A stretch of 64,000 nt of DNA from assembly GCF_001043005.1 (NCBI RefSeq), contig NZ_JYKZ01000007.1, positions 144,880 to 208,879 of the forward strand, written 5' to 3'. The position numbers were made by a program, and so were the translations under genes. Source of the stretch: Pseudomonas psychrophila (GTDB lineage: Bacteria > Pseudomonadota > Gammaproteobacteria > Pseudomonadales > Pseudomonadaceae). The notes under the pieces are model-generated. The model saw nothing but the letters and a program-made list of their open reading frames with translations, did not search any database and was not told the origin of the DNA. How positions within the stretch are numbered: position 1 is the first letter of the stretch; each line of letters begins with the position of its first letter. This document shows positions 33,896 through 42,673 of the stretch, one piece after another.

Positions 33896-34987
33896 ATGTC
33901 TGCCCTGTTCGAACCGTACACCTTAAAAGACGTCACCTTAAGAAACCGTATCGCCATTCCGCCGATGTGTCAGTACATGGCAGAAAACGGCATGGTCAAC
34001 GATTGGCACTTGGTCCACCTGGCCAGCTTGGCAAGGGGCGGTGCTGGCCTGGTTGTCGTTGAGGCGACGGCCGTTTCTCCTGAGGGGCGTATCACCCCAG
34101 GATGCGCCGGCATCTGGAGCGATGCCCATGCCCAGGCTTTCGTGCCCATGGTTAAAGCGATCAAGGATGCCGGTTCTGTGCCTGGTATTCAGATTGCGCA
34201 CGCCGGTCGCAAGGCCAGCGCTAACCGTCCCTGGGAAGGCGATGATCACATCGCTGAGGGCAATCCGAATGGTTGGCAGACCATTGCGCCCTCGCCTGTC
34301 GCGTTTGGTGCCAATCTGCCGAAAGTCCCCCGGGAAATGACCCTGGAAGATATTGCCCGTGTGCGCCAGGACTTCGTTGATGCTGCACGCCGGGCCCGTG
34401 ACGCCGGTTTTGAATGGATCGAATTGCACTTCGCCCACGGTTATCTTGGCCAGAGCTTCTTCTCGGAGCACTCCAATCAGCGCACCGATGCCTACGGTGG
34501 CAGCTTTGAAAACCGTAGCCGCTTCTTGCTTGAAACTCTGGCAGCTGTGCGTGAGGTGTGGCCGGAGAATCTGCCTCTCACTGCTCGTTTCGGGGTCATC
34601 GAGTACGATGGGCGCGATGAGCAAACGCTGACTGAATCCATCGAATTGGCGCGCCGCTTCAAGGACGGTGGGCTTGACCTGCTGAGCGTCAGTGTGGGTT
34701 TCACTATCCCGCAAACCAACATTCCATGGGGGCCCGCTTTCTTGGGTCCGATCGCCGAGCGGGTGCGTCGTGAGTCGGGTCTGCCAGTGACGTCTGCATG
34801 GGGCTTCGGCACTCCGCAACTGGCAAACGCTGCAGTCGAATCTCGTCAGCTGGACCTGGTATCTGTGGGCCGGGCTCACCTGGCGGATCCGCACTGGCCG
34901 TATTTTGCAGCCAAAGAGCTGGGCGTTGAAAAGGCTTCCTGGACACTCCCCGCGCCCTACGCTCACTGGCTTGAGCGCTACAGGTAA
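33896..34987 (+). CDS. xenA: Xenobiotic reductase A-like Old Yellow Enzyme
   Basis: A 363-residue FMN enzyme, the same length as Pseudomonas XenA. It starts MSALFEPYTL and has the characteristic Cys25 in PPMCQY, the IQIAHAGRKAS segment and the substrate-binding pair in ELHFAHGYL. XenA reduces enones, coumarins and nitro compounds with NADPH in the cytoplasm. I chose ATG 33896, which has GGAG 9 nt upstream, over an in-frame ATG at 33842 that would run through the operator. The divergent ArsR-type regulator probably controls it. Confidence 0.92.
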   Translation: MSALFEPYTLKDVTLRNRIAIPPMCQYMAENGMVNDWHLVHLASLARGGAGLVVVEATAVSPEGRITPGCAGIWSDAHAQAFVPMVKAIKDAGSVPGIQIAHAGRKASANRPWEGDDHIAEGNPNGWQTIAPSPVAFGANLPKVPREMTLEDIARVRQDFVDAARRARDAGFEWIELHFAHGYLGQSFFSEHSNQRTDAYGGSFENRSRFLLETLAAVREVWPENLPLTARFGVIEYDGRDEQTLTESIELARRFKDGGLDLLSVSVGFTIPQTNIPWGPAFLGPIAERVRRESGLPVTSAWGFGTPQLANAAVESRQLDLVSVGRAHLADPHWPYFAAKELGVEKASWTLPAPYAHWLERYR

Positions 34988-35003
34988 GTTCGATTTCTGA
35001 CTC

Positions 35004-35101
35004 TGTGGGAGCGGGCTTGCTCGCAATGGTCGTTACGATAACGCGTATTTACTGGGTAAATACGGCGCTCGGAAGATCATCGCGAGCAGCCCGCTCCCAC
35101 A
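35004..35101. repeat. REP doublet (REPIN-like) downstream of xenA
   Basis: A copy beginning TGTGGGAGCGGGCTTGC (35004-35024) faces an inverted copy ending GCCCGCTCCCACA (35080-35101), separated by 55 nt. These are the typical repetitive extragenic palindromic sequences of fluorescent Pseudomonas, which are mobilised in trans by a RAYT transposase. It lies between convergent xenA and GST genes and may form a long hairpin that ends transcription. Confidence 0.85.
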
Positions 35102-35119
35102 TGACCAGCCACCACTCAA

Positions 35120-35749
35120 CTATTCGTCGAGTTCACTCTCCAGCTTCAATGCTCGCTTCCAGCTGTCCAGTTCCGCCAGACGTTGCAGGTAAGCCTGCAG
35201 ATGAGGGTACTGCGCCCCGCTCTTCATCTGCTCGACGACTGTGATTGCAACAAAAGCCAGCATGAAATCTGCCCCTGACAATGTGTCTCCCACGATGAAC
35301 GTTCTGTTCGCAAGCACACTGTCCAGATACCCCAGGACCTTATCAAACTCAGTCTGGGTATAGCCGTCCAGGAACTTGAGTTGAGTGCCGGCATTGATCT
35401 CAAATTGAGTGAAGAGCTTAAGAAGCACAGGCACCATCGCCGAACTTTCCGCAAAGTGAATCCATTGCAGGTACTGAAGGTAATCCGGTGAGTTGAATGC
35501 GGGTTCCAGCTGGGGCGCAAACCGGCGGATCAGGTATTCGACGATGGCGCCGGACTCAACGAGCACTTGTCCGTCCAGCTCAATCACCGGTGACTTGCCC
35601 AACGGATGAATGTTTTTCAGTGAGGCCGGGGCGAGACGAGTGGCCGGATCGCGCTGATAACGAATCAGGGTGTAAGGCTCTCCGATTTCTTCTAGTAGCC
35701 AAAGAATACGCAGCGATCGGGAGGCGTTGAGGTGGTGAAGTGTGATCAT
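35120..35749 (-). CDS. Glutathione S-transferase
   Basis: A 209-residue GST. The N-terminal thioredoxin-like domain (MITLHHLNASRSLRILWLLEEIGEPY, cis-Pro in GKSPVIELDG, then VLVESGAIVEYL) binds glutathione, and the C-terminal helical domain includes the conserved GADFMLAF. Ser in NASRS is the probable catalytic residue. The longer in-frame start at 35821 adds residues not found in the family. It follows a DJ-1/PfpI gene by 72 nt on the same strand, and both may handle electrophile or aldehyde stress. Substrate unknown. Confidence 0.92.
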   Translation of the reverse strand: MITLHHLNASRSLRILWLLEEIGEPYTLIRYQRDPATRLAPASLKNIHPLGKSPVIELDGQVLVESGAIVEYLIRRFAPQLEPAFNSPDYLQYLQWIHFAESSAMVPVLLKLFTQFEINAGTQLKFLDGYTQTEFDKVLGYLDSVLANRTFIVGDTLSGADFMLAFVAITVVEQMKSGAQYPHLQAYLQRLAELDSWKRALKLESELDE

Positions 35750-35821
35750 GAAGACTCTCTCAAATGAGGGGTGGCACCCAGGGCGCCCGAGGGTTTCAAC
35801 ACGCCCGGACGCCTGAAGCAA

Positions 35822-36499
35822 TTACTTCAGTTGGGCGACAAGTGCTTTGGCCACGGCTTCAGAGCTCGCAGGGTTCTGGCCCGTGATCAGCTTGCCATCT
35901 TCGATGACAAAGGGTGCCCAGTCTGGCCCTTTTTCATAAAACCCACCCAGACGTTTGAACTCATCCTCGATCAGGAACGGTACGACATCGGTCAGTTCTA
36001 CTGCCGCTTCCTCACCATTGGTAAAGCCGGTGACTCGGCGGCCTTTAATCAGCGGCGCACCGTCAGAGGCCTTCACATGACGCAGCACCCCAGGCGCGTG
36101 ACAGACAAAACTGACGGGTTTGCCAGATCGCTCGAAGGACTGGATCAGTTCGATAGAGGTCCTGGACTCGGCCAGATCCCACAGAGGGCCATGCCCACCA
36201 GGGTAAAACACGGCGTCAAAATCTTTGCTGCTGACCGAATCCAGCTTGACCGTGCTCGCCAAAGCTCGCTGAGCCTCAGGATCAGCGTTAAAACGGTGGG
36301 TCATGTCAGTCTGGAAATCCGGCAGTTCACTCTTTGGGTCCAGAGGCGGTTGACCACCTGCTGGCGATGCCAAAACCACCTCGGCCCCTGCATCCTTGAA
36401 GACGTAGTAAGGCGCTGCGAACTCTTCAAGCCAGAACCCTGTTTTCAAGCCTGTATCTCCAAGTTGATCGTGGGACGTCAGAACCATCAAAACTTTCAT
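35822..36499 (-). CDS. DJ-1/PfpI-family class I amidotransferase-like protein (Hsp31/glyoxalase III type)
   Basis: A 225-residue protein with the nucleophile elbow SFVCHAPGVL and upstream FYPGGHGPLWDL, the usual signature of the Hsp31-like branch (type 1 glutamine-amidotransferase domain). Members act as cofactor-free glyoxalases or protein/DNA deglycases. The catalytic Cys and its neighbouring His are present. It is encoded upstream of the GST gene on the same strand, so a role in reactive-carbonyl defence is likely (inference). Confidence 0.88.
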   Translation of the reverse strand: MKVLMVLTSHDQLGDTGLKTGFWLEEFAAPYYVFKDAGAEVVLASPAGGQPPLDPKSELPDFQTDMTHRFNADPEAQRALASTVKLDSVSSKDFDAVFYPGGHGPLWDLAESRTSIELIQSFERSGKPVSFVCHAPGVLRHVKASDGAPLIKGRRVTGFTNGEEAAVELTDVVPFLIEDEFKRLGGFYEKGPDWAPFVIEDGKLITGQNPASSEAVAKALVAQLK

Positions 36500-36661
36500 G
36501 TCATAGCCCTCATTGCTGCGGTTTGGCCTTTGGCAACGAGATTTGCCTCGGGCTTATGCTGGATGCACTGTCCTGACTATGTACGACCACCGGTTTATGA
36601 ATACGTGCTACGACGAAAGCCGTGGTTGTCATGCTTTTTGCTGTCCTGAGCTACCTCGGGT

Positions 36662-38194
36662 TCATACCGCTGCGGGCACTTCTTCATGCGCACGGGATTT
36701 ACCCAGTAAGGCGAACACAAGCAACGCAGTCAGTGCCGAAGAACCCGCCAGGCTGTACAAGACCCAACGCAATGCCTGATCGTAGGTCGCCAGCAGCACG
36801 GCGCGCTCGCCGCTGACGAGGGCGCTGGCATAGGCCAGATCGCCAAGCGCGGCGCGATTGGCGGCCTCGATGACAACGGCTGGATCAGTCCCGGCCAGAG
36901 TGCCGAGCAATCCGCCCTGAATCAAGAACGCCAGCAGCGCGCCTGCCACCGCGATAGCCAAACCGTCGGCTGAAACACGCACGCAGTTGAAGATGCCGGT
37001 CGCCATGCCTGCTCGTTCTGTGGGCGTCACGCTCACGGCCATGCCATCCATCAGCCCCCAAGGCAGGCCAATGCCTGCGCCGATCATCACCAGCGGCGCT
37101 ACCAGCGCAGGGCCTGCCCCGCCTGACACTACCTGGCCCAACCACACCAGTGCGACCGCCACCACCATCAGCCCGATGCCGGACAGCACCCGGCAGGTGA
37201 ACCAGCGCGACAGCAACGCGGCAACGAACGGCACGACCAGCAGCGGCGCAGCCAGGGCTATCATCATTTGACCTGCTTCCAATGCGCTCAATCCGTCAAT
37301 GCCGATGAACCGCCCCGGCAGCATCACGATCAATGTCACAAAGTAGAAGGCCGGAGATGCGGCCAACACCTGCACGCCGACGAAGCGCCCGCTGTCGAAT
37401 AACGACAGGTCGAGCATCGGGCGCGCGACGCGGCGTTCGATGCGGACGAATACGATGAACAACACGACTGAAGTCAACAGCATGCCAAGCACCCACGCGC
37501 TGTGCCAGCCCTCTTCCGGTGCCAGCAGGATGGCGTAAGTGAACACGCTCAGCGCGGCGGTGAAACTAAGGGCACCGGGCCAGTCCAGTCCGCTGGACTC
37601 CGGGTCTTTGGACTCCGTGGCGCTGATCCATACCAGCAGGAAACCGGCCACACCGATCAGCGCTGTCGCCAGAAACACCCAACGCCAGTCCGCCACCTCC
37701 ACCAGCCAGCCTGCCGCCAGGGGGCCGAAAGCCAGACCGATACCAAAGGTGGTGCCGAGCAGGCTGAATACACGTGTGCGGATGGGGCCGTGGAAGGTCT
37801 GTGCCAGCGAAGACATGGCCCCCGCAAAGGCGGCTGCGCCCCCCAGCCCTTGGGCCAGACGCAACCCGTCGATCCAGCCAACCGTCGGTGCCAGCGAGAT
37901 CAAGAATGTCATCAACACGAATAGCGCAAGGCCGACCAGCCACACGCGCTTGCGACCATAGGTGTCGGTCAGGCTGCCGGCCGCCATCATGGCGCTGCCG
38001 TAGGTCAGGATGTAGCCGTTGACTACCCAGTTCAGTTGCACCGCCGTGCCGCCCAGTTCCTGGCTGATGGACGGCAGCACCACGGCCGGACCGGTGAAGC
38101 ACAGCGGGATCAGGATGCCGGTCAGGCAGGCGGCAAGCAGTAGCAGCCAGTCACGTCCGGTGGTACTGCGAGTGGCGGTCAGGGCATGTGTCAT
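36662..38194 (-). CDS. DHA2-family MFS efflux transporter
   Basis: A protein of about 510 residues with about 14 membrane helices. Motifs NWVVNGYILTYGSAMMAAGSLTDTYGRKRVWL (loop after helix 2) and FGPLAAGWLVE (antiporter motif C) place it in the DHA2 drug:proton antiporters. The start is ambiguous: ATG 38194 (MTHALTATRS) or 38206, neither with a strong ribosome-binding site; longer forms would enter the divergent LysR gene. The divergent LysR regulator at 38311 probably controls it. The exported compound is unknown. Confidence 0.85.
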   Translation of the reverse strand: MTHALTATRSTTGRDWLLLLAACLTGILIPLCFTGPAVVLPSISQELGGTAVQLNWVVNGYILTYGSAMMAAGSLTDTYGRKRVWLVGLALFVLMTFLISLAPTVGWIDGLRLAQGLGGAAAFAGAMSSLAQTFHGPIRTRVFSLLGTTFGIGLAFGPLAAGWLVEVADWRWVFLATALIGVAGFLLVWISATESKDPESSGLDWPGALSFTAALSVFTYAILLAPEEGWHSAWVLGMLLTSVVLFIVFVRIERRVARPMLDLSLFDSGRFVGVQVLAASPAFYFVTLIVMLPGRFIGIDGLSALEAGQMMIALAAPLLVVPFVAALLSRWFTCRVLSGIGLMVVAVALVWLGQVVSGGAGPALVAPLVMIGAGIGLPWGLMDGMAVSVTPTERAGMATGIFNCVRVSADGLAIAVAGALLAFLIQGGLLGTLAGTDPAVVIEAANRAALGDLAYASALVSGERAVLLATYDQALRWVLYSLAGSSALTALLVFALLGKSRAHEEVPAAV

Positions 38195-38271
38195 GGGGGG
38201 GAACATCCGCAAAGAGTCATGTGAAGACGCCAGAGTAAGTGCGGGCTCGCTTAAGAAAAATAAGCTAAGGT

Positions 38272-38286
38272 TCCGAACATATCGGA
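38272..38286. promoter_or_regulatory. Dyad TCCGA-N5-TCGGA in the MFS/LysR divergent promoter
   Basis: A perfect 15-bp inverted repeat (arms 38272-38276 and 38282-38286) 25 nt upstream of the lysR start. Its size fits a LysR-type recognition site acting on both divergent genes. Confidence 0.5.
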
Positions 38287-38310
38287 CAAATTTTCTTATA
38301 GTGGACAAGC

Positions 38311-39198
38311 ATGGACTCACTCAGCGGCATCGCGTTCTTCGTCCAGGCGGCACAAGACCGTAGCTTTTCGCAAGCCGGGCGCGTGCTTGGGGTCTCGTCA
38401 TCCGCCGTGGGCAAAAGCGTGGCACGGCTCGAGGAGCGGTTGGGTGTGCGCCTGCTCCACCGCAGTACGCGCAGTATCACGCTGACCGCCGAGGGCACGC
38501 TGTTTTTGGAGCGTTGCCGGCGCATCCTCTGCGAAGTTGAGGCGGCGCAACTGGAACTGTCGGAAACCCGACAGGCCCCCCAAGGCAAACTGCGGGTGAG
38601 CATGCCGCTGGTCAGCAGCCTGGTTATGCCGGCGCTCACGGCCTTCATGCACCGCTACCCCGCCATTGAACTGGATGTGGATTTCTCGGATCGGCTGGTC
38701 GATGTCATCGAGGACGGATTCGATGCCGTCATTCGCACCGGAGAACCGACTGATTCCCGGTTGATGTCCCGCGCACTGGGTACCTACAAGCTGCTGCTAG
38801 TGGCCTCCCCCGGGTATCTTGCTGCGCGCGGCACTCCGCTCGTGCCCGCCGACCTGACGGGCCATGCGGGCTTGCAACACAAGTTCCCGAGTTCCGGCAA
38901 GTTGGAGTCGTGGCCTTTGCGCAAGCAGACAGGCGAGGCAGAGCCCGTCCTCTTGGCCACGATGGTATGCAGCACCACCGAGGCCCTCCTTCACGTGGCC
39001 CGCGATGGCCTTGGCATCGCCTGTCTGCCGGACTTTATGGTCCGTGATGCCATTGCTGCCGGTGAGCTGGTAACGGTGCTGGACGACTTCAACCAGCATC
39101 AGGGTACCTTCCGCATGCTGTGGCCATCGAGCAAGTATCGCGCGCCGAAGCTGCGGGTGTTCATCGACTTCATGAGTGCGCAGCTGTTCAAAGGTTGA
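38311..39198 (+). CDS. LysR-family transcriptional regulator
   Basis: A 295-residue LysR protein: SLSGIAFFVQAAQDRSFSQAG and SSAVGKSVARLEERLGVRLL form the winged HTH, followed by the effector domain (about 90-290). It is divergent from the DHA2 efflux pump with 116 nt between starts, the classical arrangement for a LysR regulator and its target. A dyad lies between them. The inducer is unknown, and the closest relative in this window by motif is the LysR at 5404-6324. Confidence 0.9.
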   Translation: MDSLSGIAFFVQAAQDRSFSQAGRVLGVSSSAVGKSVARLEERLGVRLLHRSTRSITLTAEGTLFLERCRRILCEVEAAQLELSETRQAPQGKLRVSMPLVSSLVMPALTAFMHRYPAIELDVDFSDRLVDVIEDGFDAVIRTGEPTDSRLMSRALGTYKLLLVASPGYLAARGTPLVPADLTGHAGLQHKFPSSGKLESWPLRKQTGEAEPVLLATMVCSTTEALLHVARDGLGIACLPDFMVRDAIAAGELVTVLDDFNQHQGTFRMLWPSSKYRAPKLRVFIDFMSAQLFKG

Positions 39199-39297
39199 TC
39201 CGGTCGGGGTCAGGGAGTGTCTACGAGCGTCAGTTGAACGTCAGGCATGATCGCTACTCGTCTGAATAACAACGCAATGTCATAAATGCGGGTGTGG

Positions 39298-40056
39298 CTA
39301 GAGCAACTGGCCACCCGAAATATCAAACGTCGTCCCGTTAGCCCAGGCCATGTCATCAGAGAGGATGGCCGCAACTGCACCGCCTATATCGTCTGGCAGA
39401 CCGACACGACCCAGAGCGATCCCTTGTGCGACATAGGCATTCACATCTTTGTTGTCGCGCACCGTACCACCCCCAAAATCGGTTGCGATGGCGCCTGGGG
39501 CAATCGCGTTCACCCGAATTTGGCGCGAACCGAGTTCCACGGCCATGTAACGGGTCAGAACCTCGACTGCTGCCTTCACCGCTGCGTAAACGCTGTATCC
39601 CGGCAGAGTAAAGCGCACGAAGCCGGATGAAACGTTCACGATACGACCGCCATCTTCCATGAGGGGTAGCAGCTTTTGAGTCAGGAAAATCGGGCCACGA
39701 AGGTGTGTGGCAACCAGTGAGGCAAACTGGTCTTCGGTCGCGTCATTAAAAGGTGCAAACAGCCCATTACCGGCGTTGTTGACGAGGAAGTCAAAGCGAT
39801 CGCGGCGAAAGTCGGTCTTCAGGGTATTGGTTACTGCGTTCGAAAAACCTTGATAGCTGGCAGTGTCGGTGATGTCGAGCGCCAGCATCGAGGCCTTGCC
39901 GCCCTGCGCTTCGATCTCCTGCTTCAGCGTCTCGGCTTGTGCCGCGCCACTGCGGTAGGTACCTATGATGTGCACGCCACGCTTAGCGAGGTGAAGCGCC
40001 ATGTTGCGGCCAAGGCCGCGGCTGGCGCCGGTGATAAGTGCGATTTGATTGGTCAT
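39298..40056 (-). CDS. Short-chain dehydrogenase/reductase
   Basis: A 252-residue classical SDR: cofactor motif ITGASRGLGRNMALHL, NNAGNG, catalytic Ser in VNVSSGF and YxxxK in YSVYAAVKAAVEV, with NAIAPGAIATDF. The basic TYRSGA after strand 2 favours NADP(H). I chose ATG 40056; the longer in-frame form adds 21 atypical residues. It is divergent from an AraC-family regulator with two dyads in between. The physiological substrate is unknown. Confidence 0.9.
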   Translation of the reverse strand: MTNQIALITGASRGLGRNMALHLAKRGVHIIGTYRSGAAQAETLKQEIEAQGGKASMLALDITDTASYQGFSNAVTNTLKTDFRRDRFDFLVNNAGNGLFAPFNDATEDQFASLVATHLRGPIFLTQKLLPLMEDGGRIVNVSSGFVRFTLPGYSVYAAVKAAVEVLTRYMAVELGSRQIRVNAIAPGAIATDFGGGTVRDNKDVNAYVAQGIALGRVGLPDDIGGAVAAILSDDMAWANGTTFDISGGQLL

Positions 40057-40096
40057 TAACTGTCTCTGCCCGGTTGGTCGCGCCTTTCGGTGCGTT

Positions 40097-40111
40097 CTTG
40101 AGTGGCTCAAG
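40097..40111. promoter_or_regulatory. 15-bp dyad CTTGAG-TGG-CTCAAG
   Basis: A perfect inverted repeat 41 nt upstream of the SDR start in the divergent SDR/AraC region. A candidate operator by symmetry and position only. Confidence 0.42.
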
Positions 40112-40162
40112 ATAGACAAAGACCTGTTTGCAACCCACGCCCAATACGCTCAGTTTATTGCC

Positions 40163-40177
40163 TGATTGTCTCAATCA
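40163..40177. promoter_or_regulatory. 15-bp dyad TGATTG-TCT-CAATCA
   Basis: A perfect inverted repeat 37 nt upstream of the araC-type start. A possible promoter (TTGCGG about 40180, CATAAT 40202-40207) overlaps its downstream side. That -10 is only 6 nt from the ATG at 40214, which would give a leaderless message. Confidence 0.42.
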
Positions 40178-40213
40178 CCTTGCGGGGTGACGCGGCATTG
40201 GCATAATCGTTTC

Positions 40214-41125
40214 ATGAAAAACGATCTTACAGCGCACCTTGACATCGCCCTGCGCCATGCGCCACCGGGTTTAAATACCACTCGGATCCCGCGGGTAGAC
40301 ATCTGTGTCGGACACGGCTCTACAATCAAGGCGCCATGTCTGTACCGCTCGATGATCTGCTTCATCCTGCAAGGCTCGAAGCGCGTTGCAATCAACGACC
40401 ATCTTTTGAGCTACGACAGTGAGCAGTACCTCATCAGCGCCCTGGATTTACCCTTGATAGGGCAAATTCTTGATACCGAAGATGGGCAGCCCTACGTGGC
40501 GGTATCACTTGTGTTGGATCCGGCCATATTGGCGGAGCTGGCCGCGACCATGCCGCTGATTCGCGAGAGCGAGCAAAAAGGGATTGGCATCACCATAAAC
40601 CCGATGACCGCTTCGCTGCGCGACACATTACTGCGCTTATTATCATTACTCGACACCCCTGACGATATTCCGGTTCTCGGCCCCATGGCCGAACGGGAAC
40701 TGATCTATCGCCTGCTACAGGGGCCGCAGGGCCGACTTCTGCGCCAGATAGCCCAACCCGATGGCGCACTGGACAGCATTCGGCGGGCTGTTGCCTGGAT
40801 CAGGGATAACTACAACGCCCGACTTCGTATCGAGGCGTTGTGCGATGCGAGCGGAATGAGTCGGGCAAGCCTGCATCGCCATTTTCGGTCAATGACAGGT
40901 CTTAGTCCTGTCCAGTATCAAAAACAGCTCAGATTGCAGGAAGCTAGGCAGCTTTTACTCACGGGCGAGCATCGCGCCTCTGACGTGGCCTACGTTGTAG
41001 GCTATGAAAGCGCATCGCAGTTCAGCCGCGAATATCACCGTCAATTCGGCACACCGCCCGCCCGCAATGTGCGGGAGATACGCCAAGCGATTGCTACTTC
41101 AACCAGGACACCAGCGGCAAACTGA
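40214..41125 (+). CDS. AraC-family transcriptional regulator (AraC_N type)
   Basis: A 303-residue regulator. Its N-terminal effector domain (about 10-190; YRSMICFILQGSKRVAINDHLLSYD) is the cupin-like AraC_N type, and the C-terminus has two HTHs (LRIEALCDASGMSRASLHRHFRSMTG and ASDVAYVVGYESASQFSREYHRQFG). The ATG at 40214 (MKNDLTAHL) lacks a ribosome-binding site; longer forms would cross the dyad. It is divergent from an SDR gene and probably activates it, as is common for this AraC subfamily next to SDR or aldo-keto reductases. Confidence 0.88.
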   Translation: MKNDLTAHLDIALRHAPPGLNTTRIPRVDICVGHGSTIKAPCLYRSMICFILQGSKRVAINDHLLSYDSEQYLISALDLPLIGQILDTEDGQPYVAVSLVLDPAILAELAATMPLIRESEQKGIGITINPMTASLRDTLLRLLSLLDTPDDIPVLGPMAERELIYRLLQGPQGRLLRQIAQPDGALDSIRRAVAWIRDNYNARLRIEALCDASGMSRASLHRHFRSMTGLSPVQYQKQLRLQEARQLLLTGEHRASDVAYVVGYESASQFSREYHRQFGTPPARNVREIRQAIATSTRTPAAN

Positions 41126-41175
41126 TGCCGATGGATATCGACGTTGCTCAACGTCGATATCCCGTCAGTGGATAC

Positions 41176-42516
41176 TCATACAGGCTGTCTACGGCCTTGC
41201 AGTCTTTGCTTGTCCACCTTGCGTTCATGCCCCTGACGCAAGCGCATTGCTGCAATCGCCGCGATCACCAGAACAATCGCTATGATTTTCATGCCATCCA
41301 TTGCATTGCCTGTACTTTGCTCGATCAACCCCATGACAGAGGGCCCCACAAAACCGCCTAGCAAACCGCATGAGTTGACGAAACCCAGGCCACCTGCAAG
41401 TGCCGCCCCCTTGAGCCGCGAAGCGGGATACAGAAAAATGATCGACTGCACCACGAAGAACATGACCGCCGAAATGCAGAAGCCCAGCAGACTGACCGCT
41501 GGACCCGCAAAGGATGCGATGCCCAACCCGGCAGCCATTGTCAGCAAGCCCACTACCAACATCTGTCGGGAACGCTGCGGTGTTGTAGCGAATCGAGGCA
41601 AGGCAATAGCGCCTACGGCTGCTGCCAACCACGGCAAGGACGTTAACAATCCGATTTGCAAGGTGCTCAGATCACCGTATTTGCCAATGATGCCGGGTAG
41701 AAAAAAGATCACTGTGTAGACAGTGATCTGGTGGCAGAAGTAGACCAGGATCGCCAACAGAATCTGTGGGGTCAGGCATTGCTTAAAAGCGTTGCCACCC
41801 TGACCTGCACCCTCCTGAGCTTCCGCCGCCAACGTCCGTTCGATCTGCTCGGCTTCAGCCACGCTCAGCCATGGCGCCTTGGACGGACGATCGGGCAATT
41901 TTTTCCAGACCACCACGGCAAAGAACACCGCCGGCAGCCCTTCAAGCATGAACATCCATTGCCAGCCACGCCAGCCCCATACGCCGTCCAGTTGCATGAG
42001 CGCGGCGCCCAGCGGACCGCCAATGATGTTGGCAAAGCACACGCCTAACAGAAAATAACCCGTAGCACGGGCCCGCTGCTCTCTGCCAAACCAGTACGTC
42101 AGGTACAGCATGACACCGGGAAACAGACCTGCCTCAGCGATGCCCAGCAACAGACGTAGTACGTAGAACGACGTTTCGCCCTGAACAAAAGCCATTGCCG
42201 CTGAGATCAAGCCCCAAGTCACCATGATCCGCGCTATCCAGAATCTAGCGCCGACTTTGTGCATGATCAGATTGCTGGGCACTTCCGAGAGCGCATAAGT
42301 GAGAAAGAACAACCCTGCTCCCAGCCCGTAAGCGGCAGCAGAAATACCCAGATCGATATCCAGCTGATGCTTGGCCAGCGCGATGTTGGTGCGGTCAAGA
42401 AAGCTCAGTACGTATGCCGCAATCAACAACGGCATGAGTTTCACAAACATCAGTTTGTTCAACGTCGCCGCATCGCGGGGTTCGGAAAGCGCGTCGGTTT
42501 TATTTATTATTGTCAT
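41176..42516 (-). CDS. MFS transporter (ACS family), carboxylate uptake
   Basis: A 446-residue carrier with about 12 helices, beginning near LLIAYVLSFLDRTNIALAKHQL (the FLDR/NI motif of the anion:cation symporter family, as in phthalate, tartrate and 4-hydroxyphenylacetate transporters). The ATG at 42516 has AAGG 8 nt upstream. It follows the BKACE gene by 157 nt on the same strand and is probably the importer for the hydroxy-acid handled by the SDR/BKACE pair. Confidence 0.85.
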   Translation of the reverse strand: MTIINKTDALSEPRDAATLNKLMFVKLMPLLIAAYVLSFLDRTNIALAKHQLDIDLGISAAAYGLGAGLFFLTYALSEVPSNLIMHKVGARFWIARIMVTWGLISAAMAFVQGETSFYVLRLLLGIAEAGLFPGVMLYLTYWFGREQRARATGYFLLGVCFANIIGGPLGAALMQLDGVWGWRGWQWMFMLEGLPAVFFAVVVWKKLPDRPSKAPWLSVAEAEQIERTLAAEAQEGAGQGGNAFKQCLTPQILLAILVYFCHQITVYTVIFFLPGIIGKYGDLSTLQIGLLTSLPWLAAAVGAIALPRFATTPQRSRQMLVVGLLTMAAGLGIASFAGPAVSLLGFCISAVMFFVVQSIIFLYPASRLKGAALAGGLGFVNSCGLLGGFVGPSVMGLIEQSTGNAMDGMKIIAIVLVIAAIAAMRLRQGHERKVDKQRLQGRRQPV

Positions 42517-42673
42517 CGGACTAACCTTTTCGAGTATTCATTAGCAAGTTCCGGGCCCGGGGGTTGAGACATGGAGCGAAGGGGCTCAACTGCGCCGCAA
42601 CTCTTTAGGGCTGACGGAAAACCACATGCCTAACGCCCCGCTCAGCCCTCAGCCGAGCGAGAAAAATGCGACC

